A model generated the notes under the pieces. The model searched no databases. It saw nothing but the letters and a program-made list of their open reading frames with translations, and had not been told where the DNA came from. Positions 1 through 8,512 of a stretch of DNA of 64,000 bases are shown here, piece by piece. The DNA comes from Psychromonas sp. MB-3u-54 (GTDB taxonomy: Bacteria; Pseudomonadota; Gammaproteobacteria; Enterobacterales; Psychromonadaceae), in assembly GCF_002836415.1 (NCBI RefSeq), contig NZ_PJBP01000183.1, positions 1 to 64,000 on the forward strand. Direction: 5' to 3'. Position 1 is the stretch's first letter; every line of letters starts with the position of its first letter. A program made the position numbers and the translations under genes.

Positions 1-130
1 GCGTAATAAATTATCCACGTTTTAAGTCAAATACCACCCAGCATTCTTAGCGTAATAAATTATCCACGTTCAAATTAAATACCATCCCGCATTCTTAAAT
101 CAATAAATCATCCATGTTCAAATAAAAATA
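1..130. repeat. Degenerate direct repeats of about 48 bp
   Basis: Two copies (1-49 and 50-97) share the start GCGTAATAAATTATCCACGT and the end GCATTCTTA. A third, diverged copy starts near 98. The array is cut by the left window edge, so its true length is unknown. No coding sense was seen. Confidence 0.75.
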
Positions 131-477
131 TTTTATTATTTATATTGCCATACTTGGGTTTATCCCCATCTGGAATTACTAATTTTTATTATCAAGGGCT
201 TAGCCTTTATACAGCAAGCCATTTTACAGCCTTTATACAAGTCTACTCATTATATTGCTTTACGCTGTATTGTTAGTTTCTTTTCATAGAATATCGGGAA
301 GTGCAGCAAGTCTGTCATTTTATTAGCGCCGTGATTTAAATTCATCCTTTGCATTAATCCTGATCTTTGTCATTTTTTTGTTGTTTCTTGTCAAAAACAC
401 CTGCAAAAATTTTGATATCTTTAAGGCATAAGTTAAAATCCGTTAAATTTTTTTTTGGGTCAACAATAGAGAATCAA
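131..477. other. AT-rich leader region upstream of amtB
   Basis: No gene is supported here. An open frame runs into amtB from 367, but its residues are unlike any ammonium transporter and a better start lies at 478. A short direct repeat (AGCCTTTATACA near 201 and 228) is visible. A nitrogen-regulated promoter would be expected here, but I could not fix one from sequence. Confidence 0.4.
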
Positions 478-1695
478 ATGGATTTAATACAAAATCACGT
501 CACAGCCTTAGTCAGTAGTGCAGACACGTTATTTATTTTATTAGGTGCAATCATGGTTTTCGCCATGCATGCAGGATTTGCTTTTTTGGAAGTTGGCACT
601 GTCCGTCATAAAAACCAAGTGAACGCGTTAGTTAAAATCATGTCTGATTTTGGGATTTCAGCTTTGGTTTATTTTTTCTTTGGTTATTGGCTGGCTTACG
701 GTGTTACCTTTTTTGATAGTGCCGCAGTATTAGCTGAAAATAACGGTTATGAATTAGTTAAATTCTTTTTCTTAATGACTTTTGCTGCCGCAATACCGGC
801 GATTATCTCAGGTGGTGTTGCCGAGAGAGCTAAATTTAATCCGATGCTAATTGCAGCTGCATTGTGTGTTGGTCTGGTTTATCCTTTCTTTGAGGGCCTG
901 ATCTGGAATGGTAATTATGGATTCCAAGATTGGTTGGCAGCGAACTTTGGTGCAGTATTCCACGATTTTGCCGGCTCGATTGTTGTACATGCAGTGGGTG
1001 GGTGGATTGCATTTACTGCCATTATTGTTTTGGGCAGTCGTAATGGCCGTTATCGGGCTGGTAAGCTCGTCGCTTTTGCGCCCTCTAATATTCCCTTATT
1101 AGCATTGGGTGCTTGGATTTTATCCATTGGCTGGTTCGGTTTTAACGTTATGTCTGCACAAGCTATTGAAGGTATTAGTGGTTTAGTCGCAATGAACTCT
1201 TTAATGGCAATGGTTGGCGGCATTATTAGTGCTCTCGTTATTGGTAAAAAAGATCCGGGGTTTATCCATAATGGTCCGTTAGCCGGACTCGTTGCCGTGT
1301 GTGCAGGTTCCGATATAATGCACCCGATGGGCGCATTGGCGACAGGTTTAGTGGCTGGTGCTTTATTTGTGTGGTTATTCACTTACGTACAAAAAAAATA
1401 CACCCATTTTGACGATGTATTAGGTGTGTGGCCTTTACATGGTGTTTGCGGATTATGGGGCGGTATCTCCGCGGGTATTTTTGGTCTGGAAAGCTTCGGT
1501 GGTTTAGGCGGTGTCAGTTTTACAAGTCAATTAATAGGCTCGCTTGCCGGTGTATTAGTCGCGCTGATTGGTGGTTTTGCTGTTTATAAACTCGTCAATC
1601 GCTTTATGCCCCTTCGCCTCTCTGAAGAAGAGGAGTTCAATGGGGCTGATGTTTCAATACATAAAATTGGCGCAACTAATGTAAACAACCAATAG
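478..1695 (+). CDS. amtB: Ammonium transporter, Amt/Rh family
   Basis: Inner-membrane channel for ammonium/ammonia uptake. From ATG 478 the protein is about 405 residues with about 11 hydrophobic segments, the usual Amt size. Family landmarks are GGVAERAKF early, a His-containing pore segment (FAGSIVVHAVGG) and the second pore His in VWPLHGVCGLWGG. The start at 478 is preferred because the upstream in-frame extension from 367 is not Amt-like and the sequence before 478 (AATAGAGAATCAA) gives a weak ribosome site. No glnK lies next to it, unlike the common glnK-amtB pair, so PII control would have to act from elsewhere. A 140-bp gap separates it from upp. Assignment is secure; substrate detail is from the family. 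Confidence 0.93.
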   Translation: MDLIQNHVTALVSSADTLFILLGAIMVFAMHAGFAFLEVGTVRHKNQVNALVKIMSDFGISALVYFFFGYWLAYGVTFFDSAAVLAENNGYELVKFFFLMTFAAAIPAIISGGVAERAKFNPMLIAAALCVGLVYPFFEGLIWNGNYGFQDWLAANFGAVFHDFAGSIVVHAVGGWIAFTAIIVLGSRNGRYRAGKLVAFAPSNIPLLALGAWILSIGWFGFNVMSAQAIEGISGLVAMNSLMAMVGGIISALVIGKKDPGFIHNGPLAGLVAVCAGSDIMHPMGALATGLVAGALFVWLFTYVQKKYTHFDDVLGVWPLHGVCGLWGGISAGIFGLESFGGLGGVSFTSQLIGSLAGVLVALIGGFAVYKLVNRFMPLRLSEEEEFNGADVSIHKIGATNVNNQ

Positions 1696-1835
1696 ATTGA
1701 TTGCTCTGCAGGCAATTATTGTTATAAGCATAGTCGGCTAATGATGGAGATTATGCCTAAAAAAGAGTGACCGAGACTCTTTGGTCTAGGATTCTGTACA
1801 AATATATTTTTATTTTATGATTAGGAATAAAGAAC

Positions 1836-2462
1836 ATGAAAGTAATTGAAGTAAAACATCCGCTAATTCAACACAAAATCGGCCTGATGCGTGAAGCCGA
1901 TATTAGTACTAAACGTTTTCGCGAAATTGCGCGCGAAGTCGGCAGCTTACTAACCTATGAAGCAACCAAAAACTTGGAACTTGAAACAGTAACAATTCAA
2001 GGTTGGAATGGAGAGGTCGACGTTCAGCAGATTAAAGGCAAAAAAGCCACTGTAGTACCTATCTTGCGTGCTGGTTTAGGCATGATGGATGGCGTGTTGG
2101 AACACATGCCAAGCGCAAAAATTAGCGTTGTTGGTATTTATCGTGATGAAAAGACACTTGAGCCAGTGCCTTATTTCCAAAAATTAGTGGGCAATATTGA
2201 TGAACGCTTAGCCATTGTTGTTGATCCAATGCTTGCGACCGGTGGCTCTATGATTTCCACTATTGATTTAATCAAAAAAGCCGGGTGCACTAGAATTGTT
2301 GTACTTGTTTTAGTGGCTGCACCAGAAGGCTTAAAAGCATTAGAAGCCGCTCATCCGGACCTTGAAGTTTACACTGCGTCTGTTGATGATCACTTAGATG
2401 AACAGGGTTATATTGTACCGGGTCTTGGTGATGCTGGCGATAAAATATTTGGTACAAAATAA
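1836..2462 (+). CDS. upp: Uracil phosphoribosyltransferase
   Basis: Cytosolic salvage enzyme converting uracil and PRPP to UMP. The 208-residue length matches the family exactly. The PRPP-binding loop is visible as [11 protein letters not shown], and the uracil-binding end as [13 protein letters not shown] ribosome site (TTAGGAATAAAG) lies just before ATG 1836. It precedes the uracil permease uraA in the same direction, a conserved pairing of import and capture of uracil. The 240 bp between them contain a large inverted-repeat element, so the two genes may be transcribed separately here. Confidence 0.97.
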   Translation: MKVIEVKHPLIQHKIGLMREADISTKRFREIAREVGSLLTYEATKNLELETVTIQGWNGEVDVQQIKGKKATVVPILRAGLGMMDGVLEHMPSAKISVVGIYRDEKTLEPVPYFQKLVGNIDERLAIVVDPMLATGGSMISTIDLIKKAGCTRIVVLVLVAAPEGLKALEAAHPDLEVYTASVDDHLDEQGYIVPGLGDAGDKIFGTK

Positions 2463-2473
2463 CTGATTAACTA

Positions 2474-2645
2474 ATACCAACTTCACTCATTTATACGCAT
2501 TAAACTGAATGCCAGACAGACATAAAACGCTGTTTTAGTCTTTGTCATCGATTTTATAATTAGAACATTCAGTTATTTAATCAGTGCCTTGCTTATCTGT
2601 TTTCCCCTGCGCCTAAATAGACAGCCTGATGAGTGGAATTGGTAT
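2474..2645. repeat. Palindromic element between upp and uraA
   Basis: The ends are imperfect inverted repeats: ATACCAACTTCACTCAT at 2474-2490 and ATGAGTGGAATTGGTAT at 2629-2645, 15 of 17 pairing. Inside, TAAACTGAAT near 2501 faces ATTCAGTTAT near 2567. The shape is that of a small non-coding MITE-like insertion of about 172 bp. A related half-site (ATACCAATGTCACTTT) occurs at about 42383. Confidence 0.65.
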
Positions 2646-2702
2646 AATTTAACCCTAGTCTGAACTTGATTGGGGTGATTTTTGAGTATTACGGAGAAAT
2701 AG

Positions 2703-3986
2703 ATGACTGCTCGTACAGGTTCTGAATTGGGATCACCAGAAAAAGAAACGGTTAAGGACGTGACTGCTGACTTTAATGTATTTCAGCAAGCTCTGGCGGG
2801 TTCACAAATGTTATTTGTAGCATTTGGCGCCTTAGTATTAATGCCATTAATTACCGGACTTGATCCAAATGTTGCCTTGTTTACCGCGGGTTTTGGTACT
2901 TTATTATTCCATTTAGTGACCAAAGGGCAAGTTCCAATATTTTTGGCATCTTCATTCGCCTTCATTGCACCCATTGCTTATGGCATTCAAACCTGGGGAA
3001 TTCCCGGCACTATGTCGGGATTGTTTGTAGCCGGCCTTGTTTATATGCTGATGTCATACGCGGTTAAACTCCGCGGTGTTGATTTTATCCATCGCTTATT
3101 ACCGCCTGTTGTCGTTGGACCTGTGATCATGGTGATTGGTTTAAGCCTTGCCCCTGTTGCTGTTAATATGGCTCTGGGTAAAGCGGGTGATGGCAGTTTT
3201 GTTTTAATAGAACAAAACACTGCAATGATCATCTCTTTCTCTTCACTTGCCTGCACTTTATTAGTGGCGACTAAAGCAAAAGGCGTTTTTAAACTACTGC
3301 CTATTCTCTCGGGTGTAGTGCTTGGTTATAGCTTGTCATTGTTCTTTGGCGTGATTGATTTTAGCCCCATCGGTAATGCAGCTTGGTTGAGTATACCCAA
3401 CTTTGTCGCGCCGGAATGGAACTGGCAGGCGGTCTTATTTATGATTCCGGTGGCAATCGCACCTGCAGTTGAACATGTTGGTGATGTACTTGCCATTAGT
3501 AATGTAACGGGTAAAGATTTTCTGAAAAAACCAGGTTTACATCGTACTTTGTTTGGTGATGGTCTGGCGACCAGTGCCGCTTCATTATTTGGCGGACCGC
3601 CTAATACTACTTATTCAGAGGTAACTGGTGCGGTGATGTTAACCCGTAACTTCAATCCTAAAATAATGATTTGGGCGGCTGTTATCGCCATATTATTAGC
3701 TTTTATCGGAAAATTTGGGGCCATATTACAAACTATTCCTTCGGCTGTGATGGGAGGGATTTTGATCTTATTATTTGGGACTATTGCGTCTGTTGGATTA
3801 AATACCTTAGTGCGTCATCAAGTTGATCTCTCCAACTCGCGTAATTTATGCATTGTCTCTGTCGTTTTAGTTTTTGGAATCGGCGGAATGGCTTTTGATT
3901 TTGGTGATTTTAGCCTGCAAGGTGTCAGTTTATGCGCGCTTGTTGCGATATTTCTAAACATGGTTTTACCCAAGACAAAATCATAA
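2703..3986 (+). CDS. uraA: Uracil permease, NCS2 family
   Basis: Inner-membrane proton-coupled uracil importer. 427 residues with about 12-14 membrane segments, as usual for NCS2 transporters. The family signature region is present around VAIAPAVEHVGDVLAISNVTGKD and the following GGPPNTTYSE motif, which carries the conserved substrate-site Glu residues. Start ATG 2703 is preceded by ACGGAGAAAT. Its neighbour upp captures the imported uracil. A strong intrinsic terminator follows directly. The closely related xanthine permeases are the main alternative, but the upp context favours uracil. Confidence 0.93.
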   Translation: MTARTGSELGSPEKETVKDVTADFNVFQQALAGSQMLFVAFGALVLMPLITGLDPNVALFTAGFGTLLFHLVTKGQVPIFLASSFAFIAPIAYGIQTWGIPGTMSGLFVAGLVYMLMSYAVKLRGVDFIHRLLPPVVVGPVIMVIGLSLAPVAVNMALGKAGDGSFVLIEQNTAMIISFSSLACTLLVATKAKGVFKLLPILSGVVLGYSLSLFFGVIDFSPIGNAAWLSIPNFVAPEWNWQAVLFMIPVAIAPAVEHVGDVLAISNVTGKDFLKKPGLHRTLFGDGLATSAASLFGGPPNTTYSEVTGAVMLTRNFNPKIMIWAAVIAILLAFIGKFGAILQTIPSAVMGGILILLFGTIASVGLNTLVRHQVDLSNSRNLCIVSVVLVFGIGGMAFDFGDFSLQGVSLCALVAIFLNMVLPKTKS

Positions 3987-4004
3987 ATTAGATCTTATCC
4001 CTAT

Positions 4005-4045
4005 AAAACGTAATATTCTGGAAACAGGATATTACGTTTTTTTTT
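4005..4045 (+). terminator. Intrinsic terminator after uraA
   Basis: Arms AAACGTAATAT and ATATTACGTTT enclose a short loop and are followed by nine T residues. It lies 20 bp past the uraA stop. Confidence 0.9.
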
Positions 4046-4197
4046 AGATTATCTTTAAATAAAAAATATTGAATCAATCAGTTACGATTGTAAGCCAGGG
4101 TAATTCCTGCCCCTTATATTAAACCTGCCCTAAAAAGTCTGCAGCACTCCCTAACTGAACTATTATTAAAATATAGTGCAACTTCGGAGGGGTGGTA

Positions 4198-5553
4198 ATG
4201 AATAAATTGCCTATCTTTTGGTTATTAATTTCAACCTTTTTTTGTTTTACTGCCAGTGCTAAAGAAGTTTGGGTTATTCCCATTCAGGGGGCTATTGGCC
4301 CTGCGACCTCTGATTATATAGAGCGGGAGTTTGAATTAGCGCAGCAGCAAGATATATCTTTACTGATCCTTAAAATGGATACGCCGGGCGGCTTAGATTC
4401 AGCCATGCGCAGTATTATTCAAAATATCACTTCCTCTACTGTTCCCGTTGCTACTTGGGTTGGTCCTAATGGAGCGCGCGCAGCAAGCGCGGGTACCTAT
4501 ATATTATTAGCCAGCCACATTGCCGCAATGGCAAATGCAACCAATCTTGGCGCAGCCACTCCCGTTGCTATTGGCATTTCCGGACCGGAAAGTTCGCCTG
4601 CAGGTGAAAGCTCACCGTCAAGCCAGAAAGACGCACAGGTCAGCGCCAAAACGACACTTGAGAAGAAAGCTATCAATGATGCAAGTGCCTATATTAAAGG
4701 CTTGGCAAAATTGCATGGGCGAAACGAACAATGGGCTGAGAAAGCCGTTAGAGAAGCTGCCAGTATCGATGCACAAACAGCATTAGTGGAACATGTTATT
4801 GATTTTATTGCAGATGATCTTGAACAAGTCATAAAGCTTGCCAATGGTCGGGAAATTTTATTATTGGGTAATAAACATAAACTTTCGTTAGATGAGGTAA
4901 ACCTTATCGAGCGCGTGCCTGATTGGCGTTATAGTTTTCTGGCCACTATTACCAACCCTAATATCGCTTATATATTAATGTTAATAGGTATCTATGGATT
5001 AATACTTGAATTTTACAGTCCGGGTGTTGGTTTGCCAGGTGTCTTGGGCGGGATCTGTTTAGTGCTGGCTATGTACGCGATGCAGATGTTACCGATAAAT
5101 TATGCGGGATTGGCGTTTATTTTACTGGGTCTTTTACTGCTTGTGGGTGAAGCCTTCAGTCCCAGTTTTGGTGTGTTAGGTCTTGGGGGGATTATCTCAT
5201 TTATACTCGGTTCAATTTTTCTTATGGACAGTGATTTACCCGAATATCAAATTGCCAAACCCCTTATTATCGCCGTTTCTTTGTTATCGGCTGCCTTTAT
5301 CCTGTTGATGATTGCGCTGTTATTAAAAATCAGGCGGAAAAAAGTCACGACGGGTATTGATTGTTTGGTGGGTCGATTCGCTATTGTAAAAGATGATTTT
5401 GATACCGGTCAGGGATGGGTTGAAATTGCCGGTGAAATTTGGCACGCATCCAGCACTGACAGTTTACTGGCAGGGCAGAAAGTGCAAATTCAACAAGTGT
5501 CGGGATTGAACCTTATCGTCTGCGCGAATGGGATCAAAAGCCGCGTGGAATAA
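4198..5553 (+). CDS. NfeD-family membrane serine protease (ClpP class)
   Basis: Membrane-bound protease of the long NfeD type. A signal peptide (FWLLISTFFCFTASA) is followed by a ClpP/SppA-like protease domain with the catalytic-Ser segment RAASAGTYILLAS. Four to five membrane segments follow, then a C-terminal OB-fold NfeD domain (from about residue 385). The start is set at ATG 4198: the ribosome site GGAGG at 4186-4190 is seven bases before it, while the upstream GTG 4192 is too close. The downstream neighbour encodes a slipin/stomatin, and NfeD-slipin operons are widely conserved; in characterised archaeal cases the protease cleaves its stomatin partner. Substrate here is unknown. Confidence 0.9.
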   Translation: MNKLPIFWLLISTFFCFTASAKEVWVIPIQGAIGPATSDYIEREFELAQQQDISLLILKMDTPGGLDSAMRSIIQNITSSTVPVATWVGPNGARAASAGTYILLASHIAAMANATNLGAATPVAIGISGPESSPAGESSPSSQKDAQVSAKTTLEKKAINDASAYIKGLAKLHGRNEQWAEKAVREAASIDAQTALVEHVIDFIADDLEQVIKLANGREILLLGNKHKLSLDEVNLIERVPDWRYSFLATITNPNIAYILMLIGIYGLILEFYSPGVGLPGVLGGICLVLAMYAMQMLPINYAGLAFILLGLLLLVGEAFSPSFGVLGLGGIISFILGSIFLMDSDLPEYQIAKPLIIAVSLLSAAFILLMIALLLKIRRKKVTTGIDCLVGRFAIVKDDFDTGQGWVEIAGEIWHASSTDSLLAGQKVQIQQVSGLNLIVCANGIKSRVE

Positions 5554-5594
5554 AAGCAGCATAAAATGTGTGTCCATTAATAAGGAGAAAGGTA

Positions 5595-6365
5595 ATGATG
5601 ATTTATAGTATAACCGGCGCTTTTATTTCCATCTTGGTACTGGCATTACTCTTTAGTATGTTCAAAGTATTACGTGAATATGAGCGTGGTGTGGTTTATT
5701 TTCTTGGGCGTTTTCAGGAAGTAAAAGGCCCTGGGTTAGTTATTTTAATTCCTGTTATTCAGCAAATGGTCAGAGTTGATCTACGGACAATTGTTTTAGA
5801 TGTGCCCACTCAAGATTTAATCACCCGTGATAACGTGTCGGTTAAAGTTAATGCAGTTGTCTATTTTCGAGTCGTTGATCCGCAGATGGCGATTAACAAT
5901 GTCGAAAGTTATTTTGAGGCAACCAGTCAATTATCACAAACGACCCTAAGGTCAGTGTTAGGGCAACATGAGCTTGATGAGTTACTGGCCGAACGGGATC
6001 GTTTGAATAAAGACATACAAGTTATTCTGGATAAACAAACGGATAATTGGGGTATAAAAATAGCGACAGTTGAAGTTAAACATGTGGATCTTGATGACAG
6101 TATGATTCGTGCTTTAGCTAAACAAGCGGAGGCGGAGCGTGTCAGACGGGCAAAAGTTATTCATGCAACGGGTGAATTCGAAGCATCTGAAAAATTACAG
6201 CAGGCTGCAATGATTTTAAGTAAAGCGCCTAATGCGATGCAGTTAAGATATATGCAGACGTTAACTGAAATTGCTAATGAGAAAACCTCCACAATTATCT
6301 TCCCGATGCCGATTGATTTGTTGGATAACTTAAAAGAGATTGTTAAACAAAAAAACACTAATTAG
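5595..6365 (+). CDS. Slipin family protein (stomatin/SPFH domain)
   Basis: Inner-membrane scaffold protein of the stomatin/prohibitin superfamily. One N-terminal hydrophobic segment ([18 protein letters not shown]) is followed by the SPFH domain ([15 protein letters not shown] onward) and a helical region with the conserved [18 protein letters not shown] stretch. AAGGAG at 5582-5587 supports ATG 5595 over the upstream ATG 5568; the product is about 256 residues. Partner of the NfeD protease upstream, 41 bp apart. Unusually, the last 84 bp including the stop codon are duplicated in tandem immediately downstream, so a readthrough product would simply repeat the C-terminal 28 codons. Confidence 0.92.
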   Translation: MMIYSITGAFISILVLALLFSMFKVLREYERGVVYFLGRFQEVKGPGLVILIPVIQQMVRVDLRTIVLDVPTQDLITRDNVSVKVNAVVYFRVVDPQMAINNVESYFEATSQLSQTTLRSVLGQHELDELLAERDRLNKDIQVILDKQTDNWGIKIATVEVKHVDLDDSMIRALAKQAEAERVRRAKVIHATGEFEASEKLQQAAMILSKAPNAMQLRYMQTLTEIANEKTSTIIFPMPIDLLDNLKEIVKQKNTN

Positions 6366-6448
6366 AAAACCTCCACTATTATCTTCCCGATGCCGATTGA
6401 TTTTTTGGATAACTTAAAAGAGATTGTTAAACAAAAAAACACTCATTA
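6281..6448 (+). repeat. 84-bp tandem duplication of the slipin 3' end
   Basis: Unit 1 is 6281-6364 and unit 2 is 6365-6448. They differ at only a few positions (ACAATT/ACTATT, TTGTTGG/TTTTTGG, CTAATT/CTCATT). The unit is 28 codons long and keeps the slipin reading frame, but the first stop codon ends translation. A MITE-like element begins exactly at the end of unit 2. Confidence 0.95.
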
Positions 6449-6707
6449 GGATCTGTTGACCTTTGGAGTACAAATTTCGTTCAATATAAAAGTGTTCTGA
6501 GCAAGGCATGCCTCGTTCACATAGTTATTCTATGTAAACGACGTATAACGCAGCGCAGGACGCTTTTAGATGAACCCGAAGGGCAGCATTTGTGGATACT
6601 CGTACGTTATCGCCTACTTATTTAGAATAACGACAGGGCGCAGGCTCTGCCTTGTATAAAGCACCCTCAAATTGCTGAAAAAATGCACACAAAAGGTCAA
6701 CAGACCC
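6449..6707 (+). mobile_element. MITE-like element, copy 1 (259 bp)
   Basis: Non-coding element with terminal inverted repeats, GGATCTGTTGACCTTT at the left and AAAGGTCAACAGACCC at the right, flanked by TA on both sides (6447-6448 and 6708-6709). The same sequence in opposite orientation lies at 19588-19851. The left end carries one mismatch to the consensus GGGTCTGTTGACC. TA flanks point to mobilisation by a Tc1/mariner or IS630-type transposase; none is encoded in the window. Confidence 0.85.
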
Positions 6708-6783
6708 TAGTCTACGAAGGGGAAAGCTCATTAAACAGCGTCTTTAATATTGAAATAGTTTAAAGACTGATTCATAGGGCAGT

Positions 6784-7830
6784 ATGACATTACTTGTTTT
6801 TTATATTTTTATTGCCATTGGCATCTCATTTTTATGCTCGCTACTGGAGGCGGTGTTATTGTCCATCTCACCGACCTTTATTGCGCAGATTAAGGAAAAT
6901 AATAACCGTGCCGGGGTGGTGTTGGAAAATACCAAGTTAAAAATTGACCAGTCCATTTCCAGTATCCTCATTTTAAATACTTTTGCCCATACCATGGGGG
7001 CGGCGGGTGTTGGCGCGCAAGCAATTAGGGTTTTTGGTGAAAAATGGGAATCCTTAGTGGCAGTGCTCTTAACCTTGGCTATTTTGTACCTATCCGAAAT
7101 TATTCCAAAAACATTAGGGATCACTTTTTGGCGTCAACTTGCCATTCCTGCCGCCTACACTATTCGCTCTCTGGTTTATCTCATTTTTCCATTAGTGTGG
7201 CTGTCGACGCGATTAACTAGGCTGTTCAGTCGTCATGAAAATGAAAACATCAGTCGTGAATAGATCTTAGCATTTGCTGCGTTGAGTTATAAAGAAGGGG
7301 GGATTGAAACGCAAGAGAAGCTGTTGGTTGAAAATATTTTTAAATTACGCGATGCCAAGGTAAAAGATATTTTAACCCCGCGTACTGTGATGCATGCCTT
7401 GCCTGAATCCACTACGGTTAAGTACGCATTAGGGTTAGAGAAAACCGCTATTTTTACCCGGATTCCCGTTTACTCTGATACTATTGATAACATCACCGGC
7501 CTTATTCTTAAAGGACAACTTTATGAGAGTGAGCGGCACGGGCAGGGTGAAATAGCACTAAAGGCGATTAAATCTCCTATTTATCGAATATCAGGAGAGT
7601 TCCCAATTTTGAATCTATTTGATATTTTTATTAAACGCCAGGAACACCTTTTTCTGGTGGAAGATAACTTTGGTCAAACATCGGGTGTGGTTACGTTAGA
7701 AGATGCAGTAGAAAGTTTACTTGGGCGAGAAATCTTGGATGAAAGTGATCAAGTTGCAGATCTGCAGAAACTTGCCAAAGAAAATTACAGGCAAAGGTTA
7801 GATAACAAAAAGGGGGGTAAAGAGCGCTAA
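6784..7830 (+). pseudogene. CNNM/CorC-type transporter gene with one in-frame TAG
   Basis: Two open stretches in the same frame (6784-7260 and 7264-7830) are separated only by TAG at 7261-7263. The first encodes a CNNM (DUF21) membrane domain with 3-4 hydrophobic segments and the motif LYLSEIIPKTLG. The second encodes the paired CBS domains (VKDILTPRTVMHALPE; FLVEDNFGQTSGVVTLEDAVESLLG). Joined, they give about 348 residues, normal for this family. The stop falls in SRE-stop-ILAFAALS, where relatives usually have Glu, consistent with GAG to TAG. A TTG at 7282 could in principle start a separate CBS fragment. Related proteins act in Mg/Co or Na/Mg export. Probably a recent pseudogene unless the stop is suppressed. 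Confidence 0.85.
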
Positions 7831-8170
7831 AAAAAATGCCTATTAGCATCTAAAGTAAGTCATTTTAATAACCACTTTTTTGTGTTATTTTACTGAAAAA
7901 TTTAATATTTTACGTGGCCTTAGTGCTCAGGTAACAGCGATAATTCTGCAATAACTTTTGCTGTTACAGCGAGCATTAATAAAGTAAACGGGCAATTAAT
8001 AGAACCCGCCTTTATGCTTAAAAATGCCAGAATAACAGCGTATTTTCAACAACTTATTTTGACTGACAATAAGTTGTCCTGTGCAAAACCTATGATTTTG
8101 AATATTGGCGATAAAGTATTCGATCATGCTGATCAACATTCATTAATCTGCCCGTAGGAATATTTATAAT
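7831..8170. other. Intergenic region with a small inverted repeat
   Basis: No gene is supported. GTAACAGC at 7931-7938 and GCTGTTAC at 7960-7967 could form a hairpin with a 21-base loop. Otherwise AT-rich, with no clear promoter. Confidence 0.4.
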
Positions 8171-8464
8171 ATGCTTAGACTATTTAAACTAGGTTGGAAA
8201 AGATTCGTAAAAGCTTTTCAATCTTATCAAGCGTTCCAACAGCGAATTTGGGTCGTTAGTATACAAAAAGGTGATCAACAGAAAAAAAGTGTTTTTAATG
8301 ATACCTGTTTGGTAAATGAAGATTGTTTCGATACGCCGATGCATTGGATGAGTGACAAAGGCTATTCAGCAGAAAGTATTAAAAAAGTAGATAAGATGAA
8401 ATGTTCACAGGTACTCATAATAGAGTTTGAAAATTATCGGCATAGTTTGATGCGTGTTAAGTAA
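8171..8464 (+). CDS. Hypothetical protein, 97 residues
   Basis: Not recognised. An N-terminal basic, aromatic segment (LFKLGWKRFVKAFQSYQAF) is followed by a mixed soluble sequence with three cysteines. No signal peptide or membrane segment. The ribosome site is poor: AGGA lies about 12 bases before ATG 8171. It converges with the yqhD-like gene, whose stop is 49 bp downstream. It could be a real small gene or a chance open frame. Confidence 0.35.
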   Translation: MLRLFKLGWKRFVKAFQSYQAFQQRIWVVSIQKGDQQKKSVFNDTCLVNEDCFDTPMHWMSDKGYSAESIKKVDKMKCSQVLIIEFENYRHSLMRVK

Positions 8465-8512
8465 GACCGGCAGATTTTTTTGGTGCCGGTTTGATTTGAA
8501 CTGTCGTAAAGC

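Noticed and set aside
1-130. CRISPR-like array at the left edge
   Set aside because: Repeats are adjacent and degenerate with no unique spacers, and no cas genes are present.
367-477. N-terminal extension of AmtB in the same frame
   Set aside because: The residues are not Amt-like and the ATG at 478 starts the conserved region.
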